Positions 17,158 to 27,041 of a DNA stretch of 64,000 nucleotides are shown piece by piece. The stretch comes from Fukatsuia anoeciicola (GTDB lineage: Bacteria; Pseudomonadota; Gammaproteobacteria; Enterobacterales; Enterobacteriaceae), in contig NZ_OZ060923.1 of the NCBI RefSeq assembly GCF_964059965.1, forward strand, positions 124,001 through 188,000, written 5' to 3'. How positions within the stretch are numbered: the stretch's first letter is position 1; each line of letters starts with the position of its first letter. The notes below the pieces were generated by a model. That model was not told where the DNA came from, ran no database searches, and saw nothing but the letters and a program-made list of their open reading frames with translations. Both the position numbers and the translations under genes were made by a program.

Positions 17158-19037
17158 AATAGTAATCCTTGTGGTCGTTTATTATAATTGCTCAGTATAA
17201 ACTAAGTTAGATAATTCTATCATGATTTATCAGGATTGAAGGTACCTATAAAACTTATTTTTATCTTAGTTATCTTCTATAAATAAAAACTATTACTAGT
17301 AATGAATATTACTACTAATAATAGTACTATTTAACCTAATTTAAATAAAGTTATATAATCAACTAATTTAGATTTGTATTACTATAGTAAAATATATTAC
17401 TATTTGTATATATGTTGTAGTTTATTTTTTTAATAACTATATATGTTAGTAAAATATTAATGAATAAGCAATCTTAATATTATGCAAGAATAAATTATTT
17501 ATATATTAAATATTAAATATAAAGCTATTAATGTCTTTAGTAAAAATAATAAATTTTAAATAAATTTTTATGTATTAATATTTTAATAGTTATTAACTTA
17601 GTACAAATTTATATTATGATACATATAAAATGTATCATGTTTACTATAAAAATTTTAGATTAAAATATTAGACAAAGAGTAGAAATTATTTCATTATTAC
17701 GATTAATAGAATTTGAATAAATTTATTAGCACTAATATTAATTTAGTTAAGATAGTTGCTAAAAATTAGTATTTTAAAATATTAAGTTTTTTGATTTTAT
17801 TTATTAGTTCATAAAATTAATATACTAACTAATAAATAAATTAAAAAATTACTAATAATTAGCATTATATACTAAACGACATAAATTACTATTATTTATA
17901 GTAAGTAATTGCTATAAATAATAAATGTATTTAATAATTATATAGAAAAAATAATAAAAATATTACAATTACTAAATATGGTAAAATATATGCCATTAGA
18001 TTAATTTAACATTTTTATTAAAATTATATATCTATAAAAAATAGTAACATAACACAACAGTAAATTAATAAAAAATACTTATTAATGATATAATAATATC
18101 TAACAAATATATAGTTCACAAATACTATAATGTATGATTATATTAATATTACACAATAGAAATAAAAAATTATTAGCTCAAGAATTATTCCTAATATAAT
18201 AATTAATTTATAATTATTATATATTTTAATGCATTAATTAAAAATCATAACATATCTTTATGTTTTATGTAATAATTCTTTTATTTCTAATGAAAATAAA
18301 TTCATTCATTATCTATATATTACGCAAAAATTAGATATTTATAATTATTCTTATATTATTATTTGTATAAGCTAAGTACTTTAGCTTTATATAGTAAATT
18401 CTAATTTTATAGAATTTTTTAATAATTGATAGATCTTTTTAAGCTATATCTTATGTAGTATAATGATACTATTAATATAATAATAAGCATCATACAAGCT
18501 ATCATAGTTAATAATTATAAAAGCGTAAATTTTATTGGTTTCACTAAAAATATCTTATTAAAAGTATTTAGAAAAAGTTCTTATTAGATTTATTTTATTA
18601 GCAAAGCAAAAATTTTAAATATTTTTAAAATATTAGCAAAGTTAGATAAGCTAGTACGCTATACTTATTTAAGAACTTATTGATAGAATATGTCAATATT
18701 TTTTTGTTCTTAATAGATAATATTTTTTAAAAACCTAGATAAAATATAAAAGATTTTAGTAATAGTTAAAATATAAAAAATAATGTAAAGGTGTTTATTA
18801 TACTAGACTATAGTATTTTTAAAATATTAGTTTTATATATGGATAATTATATTTATTATTTGATTTTAAATAAATTAGAAGAACTTTATAATAAGATAAA
18901 GCGTTATGATTTTTAAATCATAAAATATATAACTAGCTATGAGTTTTACTATTAATTAATAGTTTTATGTATAGATTATAAATAAATCATAGATTTTTGT
19001 AAATTTATAATAAAAGTAATAGAGTTATTTAGTAGGG
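17158..19037. other. AT-rich desert between fabI and dadX
   Basis: Nearly 1.9 kb with no usable frame. In E. coli dadA (D-amino acid dehydrogenase) lies directly upstream of dadX, so a dadA relic would be expected in the right half, but I could not align any block to DadA by eye. No tRNA or other RNA gene recognised. Confidence 0.6.
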
Positions 19038-19083
19038 GATAAACACTAATAAAAATTTGCCGTACTTTTTATTAGTGTTTATC
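19038..19083 (+). terminator. Perfect 18-bp hairpin just upstream of dadX
   Basis: GATAAACACTAATAAAAA (19038-19055), a 10-base loop TTTGCCGTAC and the exact complement (19066-19083), ending 38 bases before the dadX start. The arms have no mismatch. There is no T-run directly after the stem. It may be the terminator of a lost upstream gene, an attenuator or mRNA-stabilising element for dadX, or an operator; the sequence alone does not decide. Confidence 0.6.
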
Positions 19084-19121
19084 TAAATAGATAATAGTGT
19101 CATATTTATTTAAGGAGTATC

Positions 19122-20201
19122 GTGCCACGTCCAATATATGCTATTTTAAATCTTCCTGTTTTAAGTAATAATTTAAAGATAGTACGACATTATGCACCAA
19201 AATCTAAAATATGGTCAGTAATAAAAGCTAATGCTTATGGACATGGTCTAGCTCATGTTTGGCAAAGTTTAGCTATGACTGATGGTTTTGCTCTGTTAGA
19301 TCTAAATGACGCTATTTTTCTACGTGAACAAGGTTGGCAAAAACCAATTTTATTATTAGAAGGATTTTTTGAAGCGTCGGATTTACCGTTATTGATTCGG
19401 TATCATTTAACCACAACAGTGCATAGTTCTTGGCAATTAGCTATGCTAAAAAAGGTAAAGCTAAAAGCGCCATTAGATATTTATTTAAAATTAAATAGTG
19501 GAATGAATCGCTTAGGATTTTCTGGTGAAACTATATATAAAATTTGGCAAGAAGCAAAAGCAAATAATAATATTAACAAGATAACGCTTATGAGTCATTT
19601 TAGTAGTGCTGATAATATTAAAACTATACAAGATCAATACATTTTTATTAAGAAAAGTTGTAAAGGTATTCTTGCTGAACGCAGTTTAGCAAATTCTGCT
19701 GCTATTTTATGGCATCCATCGACACATCATGATTGGGTACGCCCAGGAATTATTCTTTATGGTGCTGCACCTAACGGCCATGTTACTATTCTTAATGATA
19801 CAGGATTACGTCCTGTAATGAGCCTATATTCAAAGTTATTAGCTGTACAGACTTTAGAGGCAGGGGTTAATGTTGGTTATGGTAATTTTTGTCAAACTAA
19901 AACTACTATGCGTATTGGTATTGTAGCTTGTGGATACGCTGATGGTTATCCTCGTCATGCACCACAGGGTACGCCTATTATTGTTGATGGTTTTTTAACT
20001 CATACTATAGGAATGGTATCTATGGATATGTTAGCCGTAGACTTAACGCCTTGTCCTAAAGCAGATATTAATAGTGATGTAGAATTATGGGGAGAAAACC
20101 TATCAATTGATATAGTTGCTGCAGCAGCAAATACTATTAGTTATGAACTCATGTGCGCATTAGCAACTAGGGTTCCTATTATATTACATACTAATTCATA
20201 A
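19122..20201 (+). CDS. dadX: Alanine racemase, DadX type
   Basis: PLP enzyme interconverting L- and D-alanine; D-Ala is needed for peptidoglycan. It starts with GTG, with AAGGAG 6 bases upstream. The 359 residues follow the E. coli catabolic racemase DadX rather than the biosynthetic Alr: MPRPIYAILNLPVL, WSVIKANAYGHGL (PLP lysine), LTTTVHSSWQLAMLK, APLDIYLKLNSGMNRLGF, DWVRPGIILYGAAP, GYADGYPRHAPQGTP, MVSMDMLAVDLTPCP (catalytic Tyr and active-site Met-Asp). No dadA is visible upstream. If it is the only racemase kept, a catabolic paralogue has taken over the biosynthetic role. Confidence 0.93.
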   Translation: MPRPIYAILNLPVLSNNLKIVRHYAPKSKIWSVIKANAYGHGLAHVWQSLAMTDGFALLDLNDAIFLREQGWQKPILLLEGFFEASDLPLLIRYHLTTTVHSSWQLAMLKKVKLKAPLDIYLKLNSGMNRLGFSGETIYKIWQEAKANNNINKITLMSHFSSADNIKTIQDQYIFIKKSCKGILAERSLANSAAILWHPSTHHDWVRPGIILYGAAPNGHVTILNDTGLRPVMSLYSKLLAVQTLEAGVNVGYGNFCQTKTTMRIGIVACGYADGYPRHAPQGTPIIVDGFLTHTIGMVSMDMLAVDLTPCPKADINSDVELWGENLSIDIVAAAANTISYELMCALATRVPIILHTNS

Positions 20202-20263
20202 AAACTATACTAGGTATTTTTATTCAGGTTAGAACAAATATTTATTAAATCTCTTTATAAGAT

Positions 20264-20390
20264 CTTATTTACCTAGTTTTATGTTATAAATTACTGTAAT
20301 TAGATTACATCTTAATTTAAACTATTTTACTTATTTCAATAAAATATAATATAATTTAAGATTATATAATTAATAGTTTAATTTAAAGTA
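20264..20390 (+). repeat. Dispersed repeat family A, copy 1
   Basis: CTTATTTACCTAGTTTTATG, then TTATAAATTACTGTAATTAG and ATTACATCTTAATTTAAACT align with 30950-31080 with about eight differences in 63 bases, mostly transitions; similarity continues more weakly through TAATATAATTTAAGATTA. Sits in the short gap between the 3' ends of dadX and gapA. No frame runs through it. Confidence 0.65.
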
Positions 20391-20466
20391 TTTATTAAGA
20401 ACAAGAATATAATGTTTGCTTTTATTTTCTTATAACTTGATTTAAATTAAGTTGTAGATTCCCGCT

Positions 20467-21486
20467 CTAATTTTTAAAAATATCTGCATTACTAATATAG
20501 GTAATTAGGTCTAGTACTTTATTTGAGTAACCAGTTTCATTATCGTACCAAGCAATTAGTTTTACAAAATTATCATTTAGTATGATACTAGCTTTAGCAT
20601 CAAATACTGAAGTTAATTGTTCTCCATTAAAATCACTAGAAACAACTTCATCGTCTGTATATCCTAGAATTCCTTTTAGTTTGTCTTTGTCTTCAGCAGC
20701 TTCTTTAATAGTCGTACAGATCTCTCTATGGGTTGTAGATTTTACTAAGCGCGCTGTAAGATCGATAACGGAAACATTTGCTATTGGCACGCGAAAAGCT
20801 ATTCCTGTTAATTTTCCTGCGAGTTCAGGAATTATTTTGCCTACTGCCTTAGCGGCACCAGTAAAAGAAGGAATAATATTTTGTAATACACCGCGCCCAC
20901 TACGCCAATCTTTACAGGAAGGGCTGTCTACTATTTTTTGTGTCGTGGTAGTTGCGTGTACTGTTGTCATTAATGCTTCAATAATACCAAATTTATCATT
21001 AATAATTTTTGCTAATGGAGCTAGACAATTTGTAGTGCAAGAAGAATTAGAAATAATCTCCTGCTTAGCATAAGTCTTATGATTAACTCCCATAACAAAC
21101 ATTGGTGTATCATCTTTAGGGGGAGCAGTGAGTACTACTCTTTTAGCTCCTGCCATAATATGCTTACGAGCAGCCGCATTAGTAAGAAATTGCCCTGTAG
21201 CTTCTATTACAACATTGACATTCACTTCATTCCATTTTAAGTTAACAGGATCTTTTTCAGAGGTAATACGTATAATTTTATTATTAACTACTAAATCACC
21301 ATTTTTTACTTTTAAACTACCGCTAAAAGAACCATGTGTAGAATCGTATTTCAACATATAAGCTATATAATCAGTATCTAATAAATCATTAATTGCAACT
21401 ATTTCTATGTGAGAATATTGTTGAGCAATACGGAAAATAATACGACCAATACGACCAAACCCATTAATACCTATTTTAATAGCCAT
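20467..21486 (-). CDS. gapA: Glyceraldehyde-3-phosphate dehydrogenase A
   Basis: NAD-dependent glycolytic enzyme, a cytosolic tetramer. The start is set at 21486 (MAIKIGINGFGRIGRI) by homology, ignoring a 29-codon in-frame extension with no family counterpart. 339 residues (331 in E. coli). NAD fold GINGFGRIGR; catalytic Cys in SNSSCTTNCLAPLAK; HATTTTQK; FRVPIANVSVIDLT; WYDNETGYSNKVLDLI. It is on the same strand as sppA and xthA, in the same relative order as in E. coli, suggesting an ancestral segment from which the genes in between were lost. Confidence 0.97.
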   Translation of the reverse strand: MAIKIGINGFGRIGRIIFRIAQQYSHIEIVAINDLLDTDYIAYMLKYDSTHGSFSGSLKVKNGDLVVNNKIIRITSEKDPVNLKWNEVNVNVVIEATGQFLTNAAARKHIMAGAKRVVLTAPPKDDTPMFVMGVNHKTYAKQEIISNSSCTTNCLAPLAKIINDKFGIIEALMTTVHATTTTQKIVDSPSCKDWRSGRGVLQNIIPSFTGAAKAVGKIIPELAGKLTGIAFRVPIANVSVIDLTARLVKSTTHREICTTIKEAAEDKDKLKGILGYTDDEVVSSDFNGEQLTSVFDAKASIILNDNFVKLIAWYDNETGYSNKVLDLITYISNADIFKN

Positions 21487-22103
21487 TATATTCCATCCGC
21501 TATATATTAATGAATACAAAAGTAGTAAATAAAACCATAAAAACCTTAATAAGCATAAGTAGAATCTTATCAATATTCATTATTATAATACTTTATACTT
21601 TACTATTCACTTATAATTTATTCTAAATCTTCTTAAGAAACTTTTAGATAATAGAGGTAAATAAAAAACATAGTTACTCTTTTATAATAAAGAGAGAATA
21701 AATGGATATTTAATCTATTCTAATAAATTATTTAAATAATACGTAATAAGTATAAAAATATCTCTAGTTAAGAGGTATTAATTTATATAGATGACTTATA
21801 AATTAATTATAAAAATAATACTATCATATTAGTGATAAATTAATATTTATTAATAAAAGTTATTATGTTATATAACATTTATCATAGCTTTATATATTCT
21901 ACTAACGATTTCTAATAGAACTGAAGAATAGTTTATAAATATTTATGTTATAATAATTTTCAGCTCTAATAGTTAGATAATAATGAATAGTAAATAGGAA
22001 TTATAATAATAATTTATTTATAGAATGTTAATTAAATCAAAAAATTAGAATAGACCTAAAGTTTAGTTACCTCATAAGCTAGACATGATAAACTAAAAAC
22101 TTA
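21487..22103. other. AT-rich gap between gapA and sppA
   Basis: About 600 bases with no open frame I can match. In E. coli ansA and pncA are among the genes lying between sppA and gapA; no residue of either could be aligned by eye. Confidence 0.5.
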
Positions 22104-23933
22104 TCAATGAAGATCGCCGCAAGCTAAGCATAATGCATAACAGTTTTGTGGATCATTAAATTGATTAAATGAATTTATTTTTTCTTTTATCATGGTTATT
22201 ATAATAAATAATGGAGTAGGTAATATTGCTTCTACTGAAATGCTAATTTGATTTAAAATCATATTACTTAAACTATTATGATCAATAAACCAATGCAATT
22301 CATAATCATTAAGATTAGCTAATTCAGCTGTTTTTTTTACTGCATCGTCAAAATTACCTAATTGATCAACTAAGTTATTATTTTTAGCATCTGATCCCAT
22401 CCATACACGGCCCTGAGCAATTTGGTCTACTTGTTTAGGTGTTTTGTGCCGAGCAGTAGCAACTAAATTAATAAAAGTTTGATAATTATACCCGATATTC
22501 ATTTGCATTATTTGGCTAAACTCGGGGGGAAGTGCCTTTATTGTAGTAACATTTGCTAGTGGTGAAGTTGCTACTCCATCAGTATGGATACCAATACTCT
22601 CAAGTGATTTATCAATAGTATTTATTACACCAAAAATACCGATAGAACCAGTAAGAGTACTTGGATTAGCAATAATATAATTGGCTGGAGTAGAAATCCA
22701 ATAGCCACCTGATGCGGCTATTCCACCCATAGAGACTACTAATGGTTTACCTGTAGCACGAAGTGCCACTAACTCTGAGCGTATAACTTCAGAGGCATTA
22801 ACGCTGCCACCTGGGCTATTTACTCGCAAGATAACGGCTTTAATTTTAGGATCTAGCCGTGCTTGACGGATTTGTGCAACGGCAGTATCTCCTCCAACAC
22901 TACCTGGTATTTGTAAACCATCAATAATAGTACCATTTATTAGAATAACTGCTATTTGGTTATTTTGTTGTAACTTTTCTTTTATTCGATAGTTATAGAT
23001 ACTAATAAAGTTAAAATCTTTATTTTCTTTATTCCAACCAAAAATATCAGTTAATTCAGCTTCTATAGTAGAACGAGAAGCTAATTTATCAACAAGTTTA
23101 TGATCTAACGCATATTGAGCTAAATTACCATTAACGGCTTGTAATTTACTAATAATATCAGTAGCCATATTTGGGAATAATTGCTCTTTACTAAGATTGC
23201 GATTAGAAGCTACTTCTATTAAATAATTTTGCCATAATCCTTTTATCCAGTGACTATTCGCTTCTCGTGCTTTCGAAGACATATCATCGCGAATCATTGG
23301 TTCAACTGCAGACTTATAACTACCTACACGAAAGATATGAGTTGTAATTTTTAGATTATTTAATAATGATTTATAATATAAAATATTACTAGAAAAACCT
23401 TTAAGTCCAACTGAACCTTGTGGTGATAGATAAATTTTATTAGCAAAACTAGCTAGATAATACTGCATTTGATTGTAACTATCACTAATAGCATAAATTG
23501 GTTTATTACTCTTGCGAAACTCATGTAACGCATTACCTATATATTGTAATGATGATAGATCTGTACCAATAAAGTTATTCAATGATAATACAATACCTGT
23601 GATATCATTATCAGTCTTAGCTTGGCGAATTTTCTCTACCACTTCAAATAAAGAGTTTTCCTGCAAATGAGCACTAGAAGATCTTAGTAGTTCACGACTC
23701 CATTCTAGTAATTTATCATTCATAATTGGTTTGTCGATAATAATACCACTTAAATCAATTAATAGCGCACTATTAGTGGAATTTGTAGTTTTTTTTTCAA
23801 ATTGAAAATAAAGACTAATACCAATTAAAATTAATAAAATAAAAAATAAATTAAGAAAAAATTCTCTAATAAAATTTAACAAATACCATGTATGCTTAAT
23901 AATGCTAGCAATAAATCGCCACAAAATGCACAT
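22104..23933 (-). CDS. sppA: Protease IV (signal peptide peptidase SppA)
   Basis: Inner-membrane serine protease that degrades cleaved signal peptides in the periplasm. 609 residues (618 in E. coli). An N-terminal membrane anchor lies at about residues 24-45 (LNLFFILLILIGISLYFQF). The duplicated peptidase fold shows the catalytic Lys in VGSYKSAVEPMIRDDM and the Ser in GGIAASGGYWISTPANYI, with LRVNSPGGSVNASEVIR between them. The end FNDPQNCYALCLACGD corresponds to the E. coli C-terminus. All key residues remain. Genes on both sides are far away, so it is probably transcribed alone. Confidence 0.96.
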   Translation of the reverse strand: MCILWRFIASIIKHTWYLLNFIREFFLNLFFILLILIGISLYFQFEKKTTNSTNSALLIDLSGIIIDKPIMNDKLLEWSRELLRSSSAHLQENSLFEVVEKIRQAKTDNDITGIVLSLNNFIGTDLSSLQYIGNALHEFRKSNKPIYAISDSYNQMQYYLASFANKIYLSPQGSVGLKGFSSNILYYKSLLNNLKITTHIFRVGSYKSAVEPMIRDDMSSKAREANSHWIKGLWQNYLIEVASNRNLSKEQLFPNMATDIISKLQAVNGNLAQYALDHKLVDKLASRSTIEAELTDIFGWNKENKDFNFISIYNYRIKEKLQQNNQIAVILINGTIIDGLQIPGSVGGDTAVAQIRQARLDPKIKAVILRVNSPGGSVNASEVIRSELVALRATGKPLVVSMGGIAASGGYWISTPANYIIANPSTLTGSIGIFGVINTIDKSLESIGIHTDGVATSPLANVTTIKALPPEFSQIMQMNIGYNYQTFINLVATARHKTPKQVDQIAQGRVWMGSDAKNNNLVDQLGNFDDAVKKTAELANLNDYELHWFIDHNSLSNMILNQISISVEAILPTPLFIIITMIKEKINSFNQFNDPQNCYALCLACGDLH

Positions 23934-26234
23934 ATAGTCTCCAATATAAATCTAACAGCTAATTATATCCTAATCATCTTTAAAATAAATATTAGTTTTA
24001 ACTGTTTTATTGATTTTTTTGATTAGTAATTTTAATACTAAACTAGTAATGTATACCATTTTAACCCTAATAAAAATTATTATCAGAAAAATTAATTAAG
24101 ATTTATTACTTAATTTTTAAATTTTTATGTAATTTTTAGATTAAATCATGTAACTTTTTATTATTAGAAAACTTAGTTAATATATAATTATTGATTATTT
24201 ACTTGAGTAGTATAAGAGTAATATAAGTTATATAAAAACTTTATTACTTATCATAATTATTATAAGACTAACTTAGTCTATTAAAGATTTATTATAATAA
24301 ACGATACTTAATACTTATTATAATTGTTAAATCTACTAGTTATTATTTAACTTACCTATTTGTTAAATAACAGTATCTCTAATTATTACTAGATATAAAT
24401 AAGTAACTCAATGTGCTTTAAAAGCTATCATATTAAATATTAATATAAATTATATTAATGATCTAAATTATAAAAGATAATTACTAGTAAACATAAGTAT
24501 TTAATATTTAGAATTAATATTCTAAATATAATAGAATATTTTATCATTGCTCAATCAATAAATTAAATTAGTTTGCAGTTAAATTAATAGTAAAAATATC
24601 ATGTTGTAATAGCAAGTTTATTCTACTTCATTTATATTAACATAACTATAAGCAAATTAATTAAATGATATTAATTTAACTTAGATCCACAATCTCTTAA
24701 TTATACTACTATCATTGATAGTATATCATAATAAAAATTAAAATTTTGTCTTAAAAAATTTATTTAAAGCTATATGCATATAGGTATTATACAAGAGTAT
24801 TTTATTATCCACGTTAACCTAACAACTCTAATAAAAACTATAAAGATAAAGAAAAAATTATTCTTGTATAGTCATTAATAAAATGTATTATTAATTATAT
24901 GTTAGATATTTTGTATGAATTACTTTATAGAGTAATAAAAGAGAACTAAAAACTATACTACTCTTCTTTTTATTAGTATTATAGTTGAAAATTACAAATT
25001 AATTACCTGTTTTTACTTATAATATTATTATTTTTAATAAGCATTTTGATAAATACTAAAAAGAACTCAATATTATTGAGTACATCGATCTACTTTGCTA
25101 TCACTATTAATAATTAATAATAAATACTATAACTATTACTAAGATAATGAACAGACAAACATAATGCTATTATTCTTACTTTATTTACTAATAAAACTAA
25201 TTTAACTTCATATTTTATATGAAAGCAAAAATTTATAATCTAATATAAAGTTATATCTAAGATATTTAATATAGATATGTAATTTCATAATTATTTCTTT
25301 TAATTATAGATTGCTAGAAATAAATCTATAATAGTACGTTTTCTTATTATAGCAGGTTTTAAGCATTATTTAGTAATAAAAAAATATAATGAAGAAAAGA
25401 AAAGTATACTACTATCACGTTTTAAAAAAATGAAATAATCTATAAAAAATTAATTAAATAGCAAACATAACTTACATATTTTTTACTTATATAATTTTTA
25501 TTAGTTATAACTAGAATCATATGCTTTATACATGACCTAAATTATTATGTACTACTAATAATTTAGATACTAAAATAATTTATTAGATGTTATTAAGTTA
25601 TCTTTTAAACATATTTTTTAAAATTTATTACATTTATTCTAAACTTATTAGTAAAATACTAGTTTATATATTATCTATTATTATATAGTTAATAATTAAT
25701 AGTAGACTTATAAACAGTATTAACATAAATAAACTAAAAGTTATTTTTAGTAAGATTTTATACAGTTTTTAATAATTATGTTATAAAAAATTTAATATAC
25801 TAAGTATAATAAATTTTTATCTTTAGTGTTTAATAGATTAGTGAATATTTTAATAAAAATCCTTAATAAAAATATTAATTTACTAAATTTAATAAAAAAT
25901 AAATACTAAAAGTATTATGGATAGAAGATGTATTAAAATTAATAAAGAATAATATTATTATGTTTTATTTTATATTCTATTGTTTTAGCAGTTTCTAGAT
26001 TAAATATAAAACATTGACTTTATAGTTTTATTATTAATAAAGCTTTTAGAAAACTTAATAATAATTAATATTGATAATAGTAACTATTATATTTATTAAT
26101 GTATTTATTAAAAAATTAAAGTTATACTAAATTATAGTATTATAAATAATAAATAGTATATTATTTTATAATATATAGGATTAAATCATATTAGAGTTAA
26201 TTTACTTATTTAACAATAGTAAATTGACTAGTTT
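23934..26234. other. AT-rich desert between sppA and xthA
   Basis: About 2.3 kb, no frame on either strand that I recognise. In E. coli ydjA, selD, topB and gdhA are among the genes between sppA and xthA; the desert is long enough for remains of some of them, but I aligned none. It contains a few short repeated AT motifs and no tRNA. Confidence 0.6.
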
Positions 26235-27041
26235 TTAAAAAATAAATTCTGACCATACGGGAGCATGGTCAGATGGTTTTTCCATACCTCTAATATGATA
26301 ATCAATGTCCGTTGCAATACAATATTTCGCTAAGGAATGGCTTGCTAACAACAAATCAATACGTAGTCCACAATTTTTATCAAAACCACGAGAACGATAA
26401 TCAAACCAGGAAAATTTATTATTGTATCTAGGATGTTTTATACGAAAAGTGTCAATAAGACCCCAATTTTGTAAACGAGCTAACCAGTTACGCTCTTCTG
26501 GTAAGAAAGCACATTTTCCACTACGTAACCAGCGTTTACGATTCTCTTCACCAATACCAATATCTTGTTCTGTTGGGCTGATATTTAAGTCTCCCATAAT
26601 TAAAATCTGAGAATTATAAGAAAAATATTGTTCTAAATAATTTTGTAAATCATCAAAAAATTTTTTTTTAGCTAGAAATTTAGTGGGATGGTTACGGTTT
26701 TCTCCATGTGGAAAGTAACCATTAATTATCGTTAAAATACCCCTTGGTGTCTGCAAATCAATCATAATAATACGGCGTTGTGCATCATTAGCATCAGTAG
26801 GGAGGCCACGTCGTATAGCTAGTGGCCACTGTCTAGTTAATAGTGCAACGCCATAATGTCCTTTTTGTCCATAATAAAATACGTGATATCCGTGTTGGCT
26901 AACCTCCTTTAAGGGAAATAGTTCATCATGAACTTTAGTTTCTTGTAGACCAATTATATCAGGTTGTTGCTGTATAATAATTGCTGAGAGTTGATGAAGA
27001 TGGGCTCGTAACCCATTAATATTAAAAGAAACAAATTTCAT
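26235..27041 (-). CDS. xthA: Exodeoxyribonuclease III (AP endonuclease)
   Basis: Main apurinic/apyrimidinic endonuclease of base excision repair, with 3'-phosphatase and exonuclease activity. Start at 27041 (MKFVSFNINGLRAH) gives 268 residues, equal to E. coli; an ATG 12 bases upstream is possible but has no family support. Catalytic residues: LQETKVHD (Glu), NGYFPHGENR (Tyr region), IMGDLNISPT (Asp and Asn), FSWFDYRSRG, and RIDLLLAS with KPSDHAPVW (Asp-His). Complete and apparently functional, notable in a lineage that is losing many genes. Confidence 0.96.
   Translation of the reverse strand: MKFVSFNINGLRAHLHQLSAIIIQQQPDIIGLQETKVHDELFPLKEVSQHGYHVFYYGQKGHYGVALLTRQWPLAIRRGLPTDANDAQRRIIMIDLQTPRGILTIINGYFPHGENRNHPTKFLAKKKFFDDLQNYLEQYFSYNSQILIMGDLNISPTEQDIGIGEENRKRWLRSGKCAFLPEERNWLARLQNWGLIDTFRIKHPRYNNKFSWFDYRSRGFDKNCGLRIDLLLASHSLAKYCIATDIDYHIRGMEKPSDHAPVWSEFIF

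Noticed and set aside
17700..19037. Expected dadA relic upstream of dadX
   Set aside because: No block of DadA could be aligned in any frame by eye; only synteny suggests it.
21487..21573. Hydrophobic 29-residue N-terminal extension of GapA
   Set aside because: GapA is cytosolic and its conserved start is MAIKIGINGFGRIG; the extension is a chance open frame.
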